64,000 bases of DNA, taken from assembly GCF_049354825.1 (NCBI RefSeq), contig NZ_CP186480.1:1364001-1428000 (forward strand), read 5' to 3'. The notes under the pieces were generated by a model. That model did no database searches. It saw nothing but the letters and a program-made list of their open reading frames with translations, and was not told the origin of the DNA. Each line of letters starts with the position of its first letter. Position 1 is the stretch's first letter. Of the stretch, positions 7,633 to 16,935 are shown one piece after another. Made by a program: the position numbers and the translations under genes. Origin of the DNA: Novosphingobium sp049354825 (GTDB lineage: Bacteria > Pseudomonadota > Alphaproteobacteria > Sphingomonadales > Sphingomonadaceae).

Positions 7633-9846
7633 ATGAAGCGCTGGCTTGCGCGGGGGGGATGGCTCCTGCTGATCGTGGTCCTGGTGGCCTTCGTTGCACT
7701 CGCGACGTGGGAGCCGCTGACCGCGCGCGCCGCCAAGGCGCCGCCGCCCCGCGCCTATGCCGCCGAGATCGTCCGCGACGAGTTCGGCGTGCCGCACATC
7801 CACGGCCATACCGACGCCGATACCGTGTTCGGGGTCGCATGGGCGCATTCGGAGGACGATTTCTCCACCCTGCAGGACGTCCTGGCGATGACCCGCGGGC
7901 GCTTTGGCGCCATCGCCGGCGCGGACGGCGCCAAGATCGACTTCGCCTACAACCTGCTGGATGCGCGCGGCACCGCCGAACGTCACTACGGCCAGGTCCC
8001 GGCCGACGTGCGCGCGCTGTTCGAAGCCTATGCGGCGGGTCTCAACCGCTATGCCGCCACGCACCCCGGCGAGGTCAAGCTGGCGCACCTGTTCCCGGCC
8101 AACGGCCTGGACATCGCCGCCGGGTTCGCGCTGCGGCAGCCGTTCTTCTTCGGCCTGGACGGCGTGCTGGGCCGGCTGGTCGGCGGCGAGCCCTTGCGAG
8201 CCGAGCATGGGCCCAGTCTGACCAGCATGACGATCCTCCCTTATGCGCTGGGGGGCGGCGACCAGCAGGCCCTGCCGCGCCCAATGCCCCGCCCGATGCC
8301 GCTGCCGATCGGCGAGGACGGCGCGCTGGCGGGTTCCAACGCCTTTGCCGTCGCGCCGGCGCGTTCGGGTGACGGGACGACGCGGCTGATCTCCAACGCC
8401 CACCAGCCGTGGAAGGGGGGCGTGGCGTGGTACGAACTGGAGGTCAGCTCGGACCAGGGCTGGCACTTTGCCGGGGCGACTTTTCCCGGATCGCCCTATC
8501 CGTTCCTGGGCCACAACGAGAACCTGGGCTGGACCAACACGGTCAACCGGCCCGACCTGATCGACATCTACCGCCTGACGCTGGACGCGAACCGGACGCA
8601 TTACCGCATGGACGGCAAGTGGGTTCCGCTGCAGGCGCGCACGGTGACGCTGCCGGTCCGCATCGGGCCGATCGTGTTGCCGGTGCGCAAGACTCTGTAC
8701 CGCAGCCTGCAGGGTCCGGTCGTGATATCGGACAGGGGCGCCTTCGCGATCCGCTATGCCGGGATCGACACGCTCGGCAGCCTCGAGCAGTATTACCGGC
8801 TGACGAAGGCGAAGGACTTCGGCCAGTGGCAAGCGGCGATGGCGATGCAGGCGGTGCCGTCCACCAACTTCATCTACGCTGACCGTAACGGCACGATCGC
8901 CTACTGGTATAATGCACGGATTCCCGACCGCAGGCCCGGGCCGGACTGGCGCGGCATCGTCCCGGGCGACCGCTCGGACCTGGTCTGGCGTCACCCGATC
9001 GCGTGGAAGGAAGTGCCGCACCTGGTCAATCCCGCCTCCGGCTTCCTGTTCAACGCCAACAACACCCCGTTCGTGGCCGCCGGGCCGGGCAGCGAGCTCG
9101 ACCCCGGCAAGGTTCCCGCGATCTGGGGGGTCGAAACCGACATGACCAACCGCGCCCATCGCGCGGTCAAGCTGCTGTCGCAGACCAGCCCGATCGGCCG
9201 CGACGCGCTGCTGCACATAAAGTTCGATACCGGGTACGAACGCACCGGCTATGTCGCCTGGATGCTCGACGCTGTCGCGCGGCTGGACTTGCGCGGCGAA
9301 CCGCGCCTGGCCGAAGGGCAGCGCCTGCTGGCCGGGTGGGACATGACGATGGACGGTGTCGGCCGCGCCGACGCGCTGGCCGACATGGTGCTGCAGGATG
9401 CGATGAGCGCGAGCTACAACCTGCGCCCGCCGCCCGATCCGAAAGCCAACCTCAAGAAGGCGGTTGACCACCTGGAGCGCTATTTCGGCCGGCTCGATCC
9501 GCCTCTGGGCGATGTCCTGCGGCTGCGCCGCGGCGCGGTCGACCTGCCGCTGGATGGCGGCGGCGACACGCTGCGCGCTTCCACCAGTTACGACATCGAC
9601 CCGCGCGACGGGCGCCTGGCGGTCAAGCACGGCGACAGCTTCGTGATGGTCATGGAGTGGGGCAAGGACGGCCGCGTCCGGTCCGAATCGATCGAGCCGT
9701 TCGGCGCCGCCACCACCCGCCCTGCCAGCCCCCATTACAACGACCAGGCCACCCTGTTCGCGCGCCACCAGTTCAAGCCGGTTCATTTCGAGCGCGCCGA
9801 TGTGCTCGCCCATGCCGTTCGTCGATATGTGGTGAGCGATCGCTGA
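7633..9846 (+). CDS. penicillin acylase family protein (Ntn amidohydrolase)
   Basis: 737 residues. An N-terminal hydrophobic anchor or signal (WLLLIVVLVAFVALATW) is followed by an alpha-chain region (VRDEFGVPHIHGHTDADTVF). Then comes the self-cleavage site AGSNAFAVAP, where Ser235 would become the N-terminal nucleophile of the beta chain. Later family motifs are HQPW, FPGSPYPFLGHNENLGWTNT and FLFNANNTP. The family cleaves amide bonds of penicillins, acyl-homoserine lactones or cyclic lipopeptides; substrate cannot be assigned. The ATG follows GAGG with short spacing. A promoter-like TTGCGC (7599-7604) and TATCCC (7621-7626), 16 bases apart, would give an almost leaderless mRNA. Confidence 0.92.
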   Translation: MKRWLARGGWLLLIVVLVAFVALATWEPLTARAAKAPPPRAYAAEIVRDEFGVPHIHGHTDADTVFGVAWAHSEDDFSTLQDVLAMTRGRFGAIAGADGAKIDFAYNLLDARGTAERHYGQVPADVRALFEAYAAGLNRYAATHPGEVKLAHLFPANGLDIAAGFALRQPFFFGLDGVLGRLVGGEPLRAEHGPSLTSMTILPYALGGGDQQALPRPMPRPMPLPIGEDGALAGSNAFAVAPARSGDGTTRLISNAHQPWKGGVAWYELEVSSDQGWHFAGATFPGSPYPFLGHNENLGWTNTVNRPDLIDIYRLTLDANRTHYRMDGKWVPLQARTVTLPVRIGPIVLPVRKTLYRSLQGPVVISDRGAFAIRYAGIDTLGSLEQYYRLTKAKDFGQWQAAMAMQAVPSTNFIYADRNGTIAYWYNARIPDRRPGPDWRGIVPGDRSDLVWRHPIAWKEVPHLVNPASGFLFNANNTPFVAAGPGSELDPGKVPAIWGVETDMTNRAHRAVKLLSQTSPIGRDALLHIKFDTGYERTGYVAWMLDAVARLDLRGEPRLAEGQRLLAGWDMTMDGVGRADALADMVLQDAMSASYNLRPPPDPKANLKKAVDHLERYFGRLDPPLGDVLRLRRGAVDLPLDGGGDTLRASTSYDIDPRDGRLAVKHGDSFVMVMEWGKDGRVRSESIEPFGAATTRPASPHYNDQATLFARHQFKPVHFERADVLAHAVRRYVVSDR

Positions 9847-9892
9847 TCGCTTGCTAAACCCCTTTGCAACCCCGTTTTTCAGGAGACCGCCC

Positions 9893-12781
9893 GTGCGCCG
9901 GCTGATCGTACCCTCGCTTCTCGCCCTTTCGCTTACCGCCTGCGCGACGATGCCCGCAGCCTCCCCGGCACCGGTTTCCGCCCCCCTTGGGACGGCCCAC
10001 CAGGCCGATGCGGCCATGCCCGCACCCGCACCGCTGTCGCAGATCGCCGCCTCCGTCGACGTGCCCTACGAGGAATTCAAGCTCGCCAACGGCCTGACCG
10101 TCCTGGTCCACACCGACCGCAAGGCGCCGGTCGTGGGCGTCACCACGTATTACCGCGTCGGCTCCAAGCACGAGCCGCGCGGCCGCACCGGTTTCGCCCA
10201 CTTGTTCGAGCACTTGTTCTTCTCGGGCAGCGAGAACGTGCCCAACTTCGACATCCCGCTCGAAGGGGCGGGATCTACCAGCACAAATGGTTCAACCTCG
10301 TCCGATCGGACCAATTACATCGAGACCGTGCCGACCGGCGCGCTGAACCTGGCACTGTTCATGGAAAGCGACCGGATGGGCCACCTGCTCGGCACGCTGG
10401 GACAGGACAAGCTCGATAAGCAGCGCGGCGTCGTCCAGAACGAAAAGCGCCAGGGCGACAACCAGCCTTATGCGCTGGCGCGCTATGCCATTCCGGAAGG
10501 GCTGTTCCCGGTCGGGCACCCCTACCACCATTCGACCATCGGCTCGATGGCGGACCTCGACGCCGCCAGCATCTCCGACGTGCGCAAGTGGTACACCGAC
10601 CACTACGGCCCCAACAACGCGATCCTGGCGCTGACCGGCGACATCGATGCCGCTACCGCCAAGCCGCTGGTGGAAAAGTGGTTCGGCTCGATCCCCGCCG
10701 GCCCGGTGGTGACCAACGCGCCGGCCGGCCCGGTGACGCTGGCCGCCCCGGTCAGCCGCGAGATGAAGGACCAGGTCCCCGTCACCAAGCTGCTGCGCGC
10801 GTGGTCGGCGCCCGGCCTCAACGATCCCGACGCGGTTCCGCTCGACCTTGGCATGCGGGTGCTGGGCGGGCTTGGCAGCTCGCGCCTCGACAAGGCGCTG
10901 GTGCGCGGCAGCGAGCAAGCGGTCGCCGCCTCCGCCCAGGTCGAGCAGGAGGAGCAGATCGGCACCGTCCTGGTCGACATGGACCTCAAGCCCGGGGTCG
11001 ACCGCGCCGGCGCCGAGGCTGCCTTCGACAAGCTGATCGCCGACTACATCGCCCAGGGACCGACCGCGGAGGAACTGCAGCGCGCGGCGATGCAGGCAAC
11101 CTCGCAGCAGGTTGGCGCGCTGGAGGATGTCGGCGGGTTCGGCGGCAAGGGCGCGGCCCTTGCCGAAGGGCTGCTCTATTCGGGCGACCCGGCGTTCTAC
11201 AAGAAGCAGCTGGCCCAGATCGCCGCGACCACCCCGGCGCAAGTGACCGCGGCGCTGCAGAAGTGGCTGACCCGCCCGGTCTACAAGCTGGCCGTCGTCC
11301 CCGGCGCCCGCACCGAGAGCGGCGCGACGATGGGCGGCTGGGGCGACGAGGCGACCACGCCCACGCCCAAGCCCGACGCCAAGAAGCCCGCCCCCAAGCT
11401 CACCAGCGGCGACAAGCGCGAATTCCCGCCGATCGCCCCGGTCGGCGCGCTGACCTTCCCCGCGGTGGAGCGCACGACGCTGTCGAACGGCATCCCGGTG
11501 GCGCTGGCGCGCCGCACCGGCATCCCCAAGGTGCTGGTCAGCCTCAACCTCGACGCCGGCACCGCCGCCGACACGCTCGACACCCCGGGCACGCAGCGGC
11601 TGATGCTGGACCTGCTGGACCAGGGCGCGGCCGGCAAGGACGCCGACGCCATCGCCGAGACCGAGGAGACGCTGGGCGCCCAGATCGATGCCAACGCCGG
11701 CCTCGATTCCAGCGCCGTCACGCTGGATGCGCTGGCCCCCAACCTCGCCCCGTCGCTGGCGCTGATGTCCGACATCGCGCTGCGCCCGACCTTTGCGGAT
11801 GCCGACGTCAGCCGCGTGCGCGACCAGCACCTGACCGCGATCGCGCAGGCCGAGGCCAACCCCAGCCGCATCGCCGGGCGCACGTTCGCCCCGCTGCTGT
11901 TCGGCGCGCAGCACCCCTACGGCCAGACCGGCGACGGCCTGGGCACTCGCCAGACCGTGTCGGCGCTGACGGCGGCCAATCTGTCGGCCGCGCACAAGCG
12001 CTGGTTCGACCCGCGGCTGGCGCGCATCACCGTGGTCGGCGACGTGACGATGGAGCAGCTCAAGCCGATGCTTGAGCGCGCCTTCGGCGGCTGGACGCCG
12101 GGCGCCGCGCCGGTGCCGGTCAAGGCGCTGGACGGCGCGCTGCCGCCGGCAACCCCGCGCATCGTCATGGTCGACCGGCCCAATTCGCCGCAGTCGGTGA
12201 TCGTGGCCGGACGCGTCCTGCCGCTGACCGGCAAGGACGCCGGCAAGGAAAGCATCGATCTGGCCAACGAAGTGCTTGGCAACGGCTTCCTGTCCCGGCT
12301 CAACATGGACCTGCGCGAGACCAAGGGCTGGACATACGGCGTGCGATCGAGCGTGCCGACCCCGCTGGGGCCGCGCAGCTTCAGCGTCAGCACCGCGGTC
12401 CAGTCCGACAGGACGGGCGATTCGATCAAGCTGCTGCTGGCCGACATGGCGGCCTTTCCGGGCAAGAAGCCGGTCGACAAGGTCGAGCTTGGCCGTGTCA
12501 CCGACGGCAACATCCGCGGGCTGCCGAACCGCTTCGACAGCAACGCCGACGTGCTGGGCGCGATCGTGATCAACGACCGGCTGGGCCGCCCGGACGATTA
12601 CTACAGCACCCTGCCAGCGACGTACCGGGCCATCGACGGCGCCGCGATCGACGCCGCGGCGCGCCAGTACCTGCAGCCCGACAACCTGCTGATCGTCGTG
12701 GTCGGCGATCGCAAGGTGGTCGAACCGCAGCTGAAAGGCATAGGGCTGCCGGTCGAATACCGCAGCGCCGCCGGCAACTGA
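9893..12781 (+). CDS. M16 family zinc metallopeptidase, lipoprotein
   Basis: About 962 residues from a GTG preceded by AGGAGA (9881-9886). An upstream TTG at 9851 has no such site. The N-terminus RRLIVPSLLALSLTAC is a lipoprotein signal (Cys17). The protein holds two M16 halves. The first carries the inverted zinc motif HLFEH at residues 103-107. The second half (from about VGALTFPAVERTTLSNGIPV) lacks it and is presumably the structural partner, as in pitrilysin-like fusions. An Ala/Pro/Lys-rich linker (about residues 480-510) joins the halves. It probably degrades peptides in the periplasm. It follows the acylase gene by about 46 bases and may be co-transcribed with it. Confidence 0.93.
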   Translation: MRRLIVPSLLALSLTACATMPAASPAPVSAPLGTAHQADAAMPAPAPLSQIAASVDVPYEEFKLANGLTVLVHTDRKAPVVGVTTYYRVGSKHEPRGRTGFAHLFEHLFFSGSENVPNFDIPLEGAGSTSTNGSTSSDRTNYIETVPTGALNLALFMESDRMGHLLGTLGQDKLDKQRGVVQNEKRQGDNQPYALARYAIPEGLFPVGHPYHHSTIGSMADLDAASISDVRKWYTDHYGPNNAILALTGDIDAATAKPLVEKWFGSIPAGPVVTNAPAGPVTLAAPVSREMKDQVPVTKLLRAWSAPGLNDPDAVPLDLGMRVLGGLGSSRLDKALVRGSEQAVAASAQVEQEEQIGTVLVDMDLKPGVDRAGAEAAFDKLIADYIAQGPTAEELQRAAMQATSQQVGALEDVGGFGGKGAALAEGLLYSGDPAFYKKQLAQIAATTPAQVTAALQKWLTRPVYKLAVVPGARTESGATMGGWGDEATTPTPKPDAKKPAPKLTSGDKREFPPIAPVGALTFPAVERTTLSNGIPVALARRTGIPKVLVSLNLDAGTAADTLDTPGTQRLMLDLLDQGAAGKDADAIAETEETLGAQIDANAGLDSSAVTLDALAPNLAPSLALMSDIALRPTFADADVSRVRDQHLTAIAQAEANPSRIAGRTFAPLLFGAQHPYGQTGDGLGTRQTVSALTAANLSAAHKRWFDPRLARITVVGDVTMEQLKPMLERAFGGWTPGAAPVPVKALDGALPPATPRIVMVDRPNSPQSVIVAGRVLPLTGKDAGKESIDLANEVLGNGFLSRLNMDLRETKGWTYGVRSSVPTPLGPRSFSVSTAVQSDRTGDSIKLLLADMAAFPGKKPVDKVELGRVTDGNIRGLPNRFDSNADVLGAIVINDRLGRPDDYYSTLPATYRAIDGAAIDAAARQYLQPDNLLIVVVGDRKVVEPQLKGIGLPVEYRSAAGN

Positions 12782-12844
12782 GCGGGTCGAATTGACTTGG
12801 ACCGGGGGCTTACTTACCCCGATGTCAGCAAGAGGAGTATTTCA

Positions 12845-13141
12845 ATGAGCGTCGAAGGTACCTACGATGTCGTCGTCAAGTCGCCGATGGGCGACCAGTC
12901 GAGCAAGCTGACGGTCCAGCCCGATGGCGACCGCTTCACCGGTTCGATGGCCGGCGGCCTGGGCACGATGGACATTACCGACGGAACGGTGGAGGGCAAC
13001 ACCATCCGCTGGACGATGAACATGACCGTGCCGATGCCGATGGCGCTGGAATGCGAAGCCACGATCGATGGCGACAGCGTGACCGGCACCGTCAAGGCCG
13101 GCGCGTTCGGCGCCTTCCCGCTTTCGGGTTCGCGCTGCTAA
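12845..13141 (+). CDS. small hypothetical protein
   Basis: 98 residues (MSVEGTYDVVVKSPMGDQ start), with AGAGGAG a few bases before the ATG and no signal peptide. It looks all-beta: alternating hydrophobic strands, repeated Gly/Thr/Asp turns and a final Cys. It resembles small conserved sphingomonad proteins that fold like lipocalin-type barrels, but I cannot name a family. A promoter-like TTGACT (12792-12797), 17 bases and TACCCC (12815-12820) lies just upstream. A strong hairpin follows, so it may be its own transcription unit. Confidence 0.8.
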   Translation: MSVEGTYDVVVKSPMGDQSSKLTVQPDGDRFTGSMAGGLGTMDITDGTVEGNTIRWTMNMTVPMPMALECEATIDGDSVTGTVKAGAFGAFPLSGSRC

Positions 13142-13166
13142 CCCACTGATGCGCATGCGAAGACAG

Positions 13167-13192
13167 GCCCCGCCGGATATGTCCGGCGGGGC
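13167..13192. terminator. hairpin terminator after small protein gene
   Basis: A perfect 11-bp stem (GCCCCGCCGGA at 13167-13177 with TCCGGCGGGGC at 13182-13192) and a four-base loop stand 25 bases after the stop. Only TT follows, so termination may be weak or factor-assisted. A possible promoter for the next gene (TTGGCA 13193-13198, 16 bases, TAGGCT 13215-13220) starts at its edge. Confidence 0.6.
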
Positions 13193-13299
13193 TTGGCATA
13201 TGCGGCTGGCGCGTTAGGCTGGGGGCAGGACATCGCCGCGCCAAGACAAGCGCGTTCATCGCCGAACGCCGCGCTGCGCGCCCACCAAGAAGGATCGCC

Positions 13300-15462
13300 A
13301 TGACCCGTTTCGCATTCGCCTCGCTGGGCGCCATCGCGCTGGCCGGCTGCTCGACCGTGACCACCCGCCCCGCCATGACCCCGGCAGAGGCGCCGCCGCC
13401 GGCCGCGCCCGCCATTCCCGAACCGACCGGATATTTCGCCCAGCCGTCAGCCCTGCAATACGGCGCTCCCGATTTCACTAGGTTCACCGACGCCGACCTG
13501 CGCCCCGCGATCGAGCAGGGCATTGCCATCAAGCGCGCCGAAATCGCCGCCATCGCCGCCAATCCCGATGCCCCCACGTTCGACAACACGATCGTGGCGA
13601 TGGAAAAGTCGGGCCGGATGCTGAGCCGCGCGGGATCGGTGCTGGGTTCGCTGACCGGCGCCAACACCAACCCCGTGCTCGACGCCACCGACGCCGCGGT
13701 TTCGCCCCAGTACGCGGCGCTGAACGACGCGATCTACCTCGACGACAAGCTGTTCGCGCGGGTCAGGACGCTGCATGACAACGCCGCCTCGCTGGGTCTC
13801 GACCCGGCGCAGGCGATGCTGCTGCAGCGCACCTACGATGATTTCGTCCGCTCCGGCGCGCAGCTATCGGCGGCCGACAAGGAAACGCTGAAAGGCTACA
13901 ACCAGCAGCTTTCGAACCTGACCACGCAGTTCAGCCAGCTGCTGACCAAGGGCACCAACGCCGCCTCGCCCGCGTTCGACAAGGCGCAGCTGGCCGGCAT
14001 GAGCGAAGGCGACCTTGCCGCCGCCGCCAAGGCCGCCGAAGCGCGCGGGATGGCGGGCAAGTACGTGATCCCGCTGCAGAACACGACGCAGCAGCCCTCG
14101 CTCCCCACGCTGGACAACCGCGCCACCCGCCAGGCCCTGTTCGACGCCAGCTGGACGCGCAGCGTTCGCGGCGACCAGTACGATACCCGCGCGCTGATCA
14201 AGCAGATCGTCGGCCTGCGCGCGCAGAAGGCGGCCCTGCTGGGCTATCCCGACTGGGCGACGCTGACGCTGCAGGACCGCATGGTGAAGACCCCGGCCGA
14301 GGCGCTGGGCTTCATGCAGCAGATGGTCCCGGCCCTGGCTGCCAAGCAGAAGGCCGAGGCTGCCGACCTCAATGCCTTCATCAGGAAGTCGGGCGGCAAT
14401 TTTACCGTCACCCCGGCGGACTGGGACTATTATTCCGAGCGCCTGAAGAAGCAGCGCTACGCGATCGACGATGCCACCGTGAAGCCGTATTTCGAGCTGA
14501 CAAACGTGCTGGAGAACGGCGTTTTCAAGGCTGCCAACGGCCTCTACGGGCTGACCTTCAAGCGCCGCACCGACTTGCCGACCTACAGCCCGGACGTGCG
14601 TACGTACGAGGTGTTCGATGCCGACGGATCGAGCCTTGCGCTGTTCTATCTCGACCCGTGGAAGCGCGACAACAAGCGCGGCGGCGCGTGGATGAGCAGC
14701 TTCTCGACCAATTCGGACCTGCTCGGCACGCGCCCGGTGGTCTACAACGTGGAGAATTTCGCCAAGCCCGCGCCCGGCCAGCCAGAACTGCTGGGCTGGG
14801 ACGACGTGACGACGCTGTTCCACGAGTTCGGCCACGCGCTGCACGGCATGTTCTTCAAGGCCAATTACCCGGGCCTGGCGGGCACCGCGCGCGATTTCGT
14901 GGAGTTCCCCAGCCAGTTCAACGAGAACTGGGCGACCGAGCCGTCGGTCTTCGCCAGCTATGCCAGGCATTACAAGACCGGCGCGCCGATGCCGGCCGCG
15001 CTGGTCGCCAAGATTCGCGAATCCGCCAACTTCAACCAGGGCTACGCGCTGGGCGAAACGATGGAGGCGGCGCTGCTCGACATGAAGTGGCACGCGCTCA
15101 AGGCCGGCGAACCGGTGCCCGAGGTCAACGCGTTCGAGGCCGCCGCACTGAACGCCACCGGGCTGCAGGTGCAGACCGTGCCGCCGCGCTACCGCACCAG
15201 CTATTTCCGCCACATCATGTCGGGCGGCTATGCGGCCGGCTACTATGCCTACATCTGGACCGAGATGCTCGACCACGATGCCTTTGCGTGGTTCACCGCC
15301 AATGGCGGGCTGACGCGCGCCAACGGCCAGCGTTTCCGCGACATGGTGCTGAGCAAGGGCAGCAGCCTGGACTATGCCACCATGTACCGCGCCTTTGCCG
15401 GCCACGACCCGCAAGTCGGCCCGATGCTGGAAGCGCGCGGGCTGGCGCCGGCGAAGAAGTAG
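13300..15462 (+). CDS. dcp: M3 family peptidyl-dipeptidase (Dcp-like), lipoprotein
   Basis: 720 residues. The thimet-oligopeptidase-type zinc site is TLFHEFGHALHG with H508 and H512, and the third ligand is E535 in DFVEFPSQ. The substrate loop (MSGGYAAGYYAYIWTEML) matches dipeptidyl carboxypeptidases. Unlike cytoplasmic E. coli Dcp, it begins with a lipoprotein signal (RFAFASLGAIALAGC, Cys17), so it should work in the periplasm, removing dipeptides from peptide C-termini. AAGGA precedes the ATG. It is the last of four exported hydrolases in this stretch and converges on the VIT gene with only seven bases between stops. Confidence 0.94.
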   Translation: MTRFAFASLGAIALAGCSTVTTRPAMTPAEAPPPAAPAIPEPTGYFAQPSALQYGAPDFTRFTDADLRPAIEQGIAIKRAEIAAIAANPDAPTFDNTIVAMEKSGRMLSRAGSVLGSLTGANTNPVLDATDAAVSPQYAALNDAIYLDDKLFARVRTLHDNAASLGLDPAQAMLLQRTYDDFVRSGAQLSAADKETLKGYNQQLSNLTTQFSQLLTKGTNAASPAFDKAQLAGMSEGDLAAAAKAAEARGMAGKYVIPLQNTTQQPSLPTLDNRATRQALFDASWTRSVRGDQYDTRALIKQIVGLRAQKAALLGYPDWATLTLQDRMVKTPAEALGFMQQMVPALAAKQKAEAADLNAFIRKSGGNFTVTPADWDYYSERLKKQRYAIDDATVKPYFELTNVLENGVFKAANGLYGLTFKRRTDLPTYSPDVRTYEVFDADGSSLALFYLDPWKRDNKRGGAWMSSFSTNSDLLGTRPVVYNVENFAKPAPGQPELLGWDDVTTLFHEFGHALHGMFFKANYPGLAGTARDFVEFPSQFNENWATEPSVFASYARHYKTGAPMPAALVAKIRESANFNQGYALGETMEAALLDMKWHALKAGEPVPEVNAFEAAALNATGLQVQTVPPRYRTSYFRHIMSGGYAAGYYAYIWTEMLDHDAFAWFTANGGLTRANGQRFRDMVLSKGSSLDYATMYRAFAGHDPQVGPMLEARGLAPAKK

Positions 15463-15469
15463 GAGACGG

Positions 15470-16192
15470 CTAGACCGCGGCGCCGAACAACCGGCCGACC
15501 GCCGCGGTCACCGCCATCGCCAGCGACCCGAAGCCGACCACGCGCAAGACCGCGCGGGCCAGCGGCGCGCCCCCCAGGTGCGCGCCGACCCCGCCCAGCA
15601 CCGCCAGGCTGACCACGGTCACCGCGACGATGCCCCACAGCACGTTGCCGCCCGCCAGCAGCAGCGCGATCACCAGCGGCGGCGCGCCGCCGGCCAGGAA
15701 CGACAGCGCCGAAGCGATCGCGGCCTGCAGCGGGTTGGCGACGTTGGTCTCGGTCAGCCCCAGTTCGTCGCGGCTGTGCGCGCCCACGACATCGGCCTTG
15801 GTCAGCGCGGTGGCGACCTGGTCCGCCAGGTCGGCCGACAGGCCGCGGCCGCGGTAGATCGCGGCCAGTTCGGCGTGTTCGCCCGCGGGGTCGTCGATCA
15901 GGTTCTGCCGTTCGCGCGCCAGGTCGGCGGCCTCGGCGTCGGACTGGCTGGACACGGAAACGTATTCGCCCGCGGCCATCGACATCGCGCCGGCGGCGAT
16001 GCCCGCCACGCCGGTCAGTACCAGCTGGCCCTGGCTGGCCGCCGCTGCCGCCACGCCCACCATCAGGCTGGCAGTGGACACCAGCCCGTCGTTCGCGCCC
16101 AGCACGGCGGCGCGCAGCCACCCGCTGCGGGTGACGAAGTGAACCTCGGCATGAGCGGAAGGGGCGGGTGCGGCGCGGTCCGGGCTGGTCAT
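15470..16192 (-). CDS. VIT1/CCC1 family metal transporter
   Basis: 240 residues with about five hydrophobic segments. The N-terminal family signature is present (RAAVLGANDGLVSTASLMVGV, then AGAMSMAAGEYVSVSSQSDAE). A cytoplasmic helical metal-binding region follows (residues about 90-145, rich in Glu/Asp/His), then three C-terminal membrane segments. Relatives export Fe2+ or Mn2+ into vacuoles or out of the cytosol. No ferritin-like domain is fused. Its ATG overlaps the stop of the btuD-like ATPase (ATGA), making it the last gene of the riboswitch-controlled btu operon, an unusual partner for cobalamin uptake. Confidence 0.88.
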   Translation of the reverse strand: MTSPDRAAPAPSAHAEVHFVTRSGWLRAAVLGANDGLVSTASLMVGVAAAAASQGQLVLTGVAGIAAGAMSMAAGEYVSVSSQSDAEAADLARERQNLIDDPAGEHAELAAIYRGRGLSADLADQVATALTKADVVGAHSRDELGLTETNVANPLQAAIASALSFLAGGAPPLVIALLLAGGNVLWGIVAVTVVSLAVLGGVGAHLGGAPLARAVLRVVGFGSLAMAVTAAVGRLFGAAV

Positions 16193-16935
16193 GTACCGGG
16201 TGATAGCGCCGCCGCCGGGCCGACCGCAAGCGCACGCGCGCCGCGCGCGCCAAGCCAGCGTGCCGAAACCCCCCACACCGCCGCGATCACGGCGGGGGAC
16301 AGCGCATCGTCCGGCGGGCCATCGGCCACGACGCGGCCCTGGCCCAGCACCACGACCCGGTCGGCGTGATTCATCGCCAGCGCCAGGTCGTGCAGGACCA
16401 CCACTACGCCCATCCCATCGGCCGCCAAGGCGCGCAGGGTCGCGGCCAGCGCTTCGCGGTGCGCGAGGTCGAGCGCGGCGAGCGGCTCGTCCGCGAGCAG
16501 CCAGCGCGGGGTTCCCGCCAGCACCCGCGCCAGCATCGCCCGCGCGCGTTCGCCGCCCGACAGCGTCGACAGCGGCCGGTCGGCGAGCCCGGCAAGGTCC
16601 AAAGCCGCCAGCGCGCGGGCCACCGGCGCGGCATCTTCGTCGCCCCAAGGCAGGCGGCCCAGCCCCGCCAGCGTGCGCACCGATACGTCCCACGCCGCCT
16701 CGCCCGCTTGCGGCAGGTAGCCGATGCGGCGCGCCCGTTCGCGCGGCGTGATGGCGGCCAGCGGCGCCTCGCCAAGGGTCACCGGGCCGGCGCGGACAAG
16801 CCCGGCCAGCGCGGCGATCAGCGTCGACTTGCCGGCGCCGTTGGGACCGACGATGGCGGTCACCTCGCCCGGCCGCAGCGCCAGGGTGACGCGGTCCAGC
16901 CGTCCGGCAAGCGACAGGTCGTTTGCGGCGAGCAT
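16189..16935 (-). CDS. btuD: cobalamin ABC transporter ATP-binding protein
   Basis: 248 residues with all ABC ATPase motifs: Walker A GPNGAGKST, Q-loop YLPQAGEAAWD, signature LSGGERAR, Walker B RWLLADEPLAALD and H-loop VLHDLALA. It belongs to the FecE/BtuD group that powers uptake of siderophores, heme or cobalamin. Cobalamin is inferred from the B12 riboswitch and BtuB at the head of the operon. The ATG overlaps the permease stop (TAATG) and its own TGA overlaps the VIT start. Confidence 0.88.
   Translation of the reverse strand: MLAANDLSLAGRLDRVTLALRPGEVTAIVGPNGAGKSTLIAALAGLVRAGPVTLGEAPLAAITPRERARRIGYLPQAGEAAWDVSVRTLAGLGRLPWGDEDAAPVARALAALDLAGLADRPLSTLSGGERARAMLARVLAGTPRWLLADEPLAALDLAHREALAATLRALAADGMGVVVVLHDLALAMNHADRVVVLGQGRVVADGPPDDALSPAVIAAVWGVSARWLGARGARALAVGPAAALSPGT

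Noticed and set aside
10292..11995. Long minus-strand frame opposite the M16 peptidase
   Set aside because: Gly/Arg/Val-rich shadow with no domain; the plus-strand protein has the HLFEH zinc motif.
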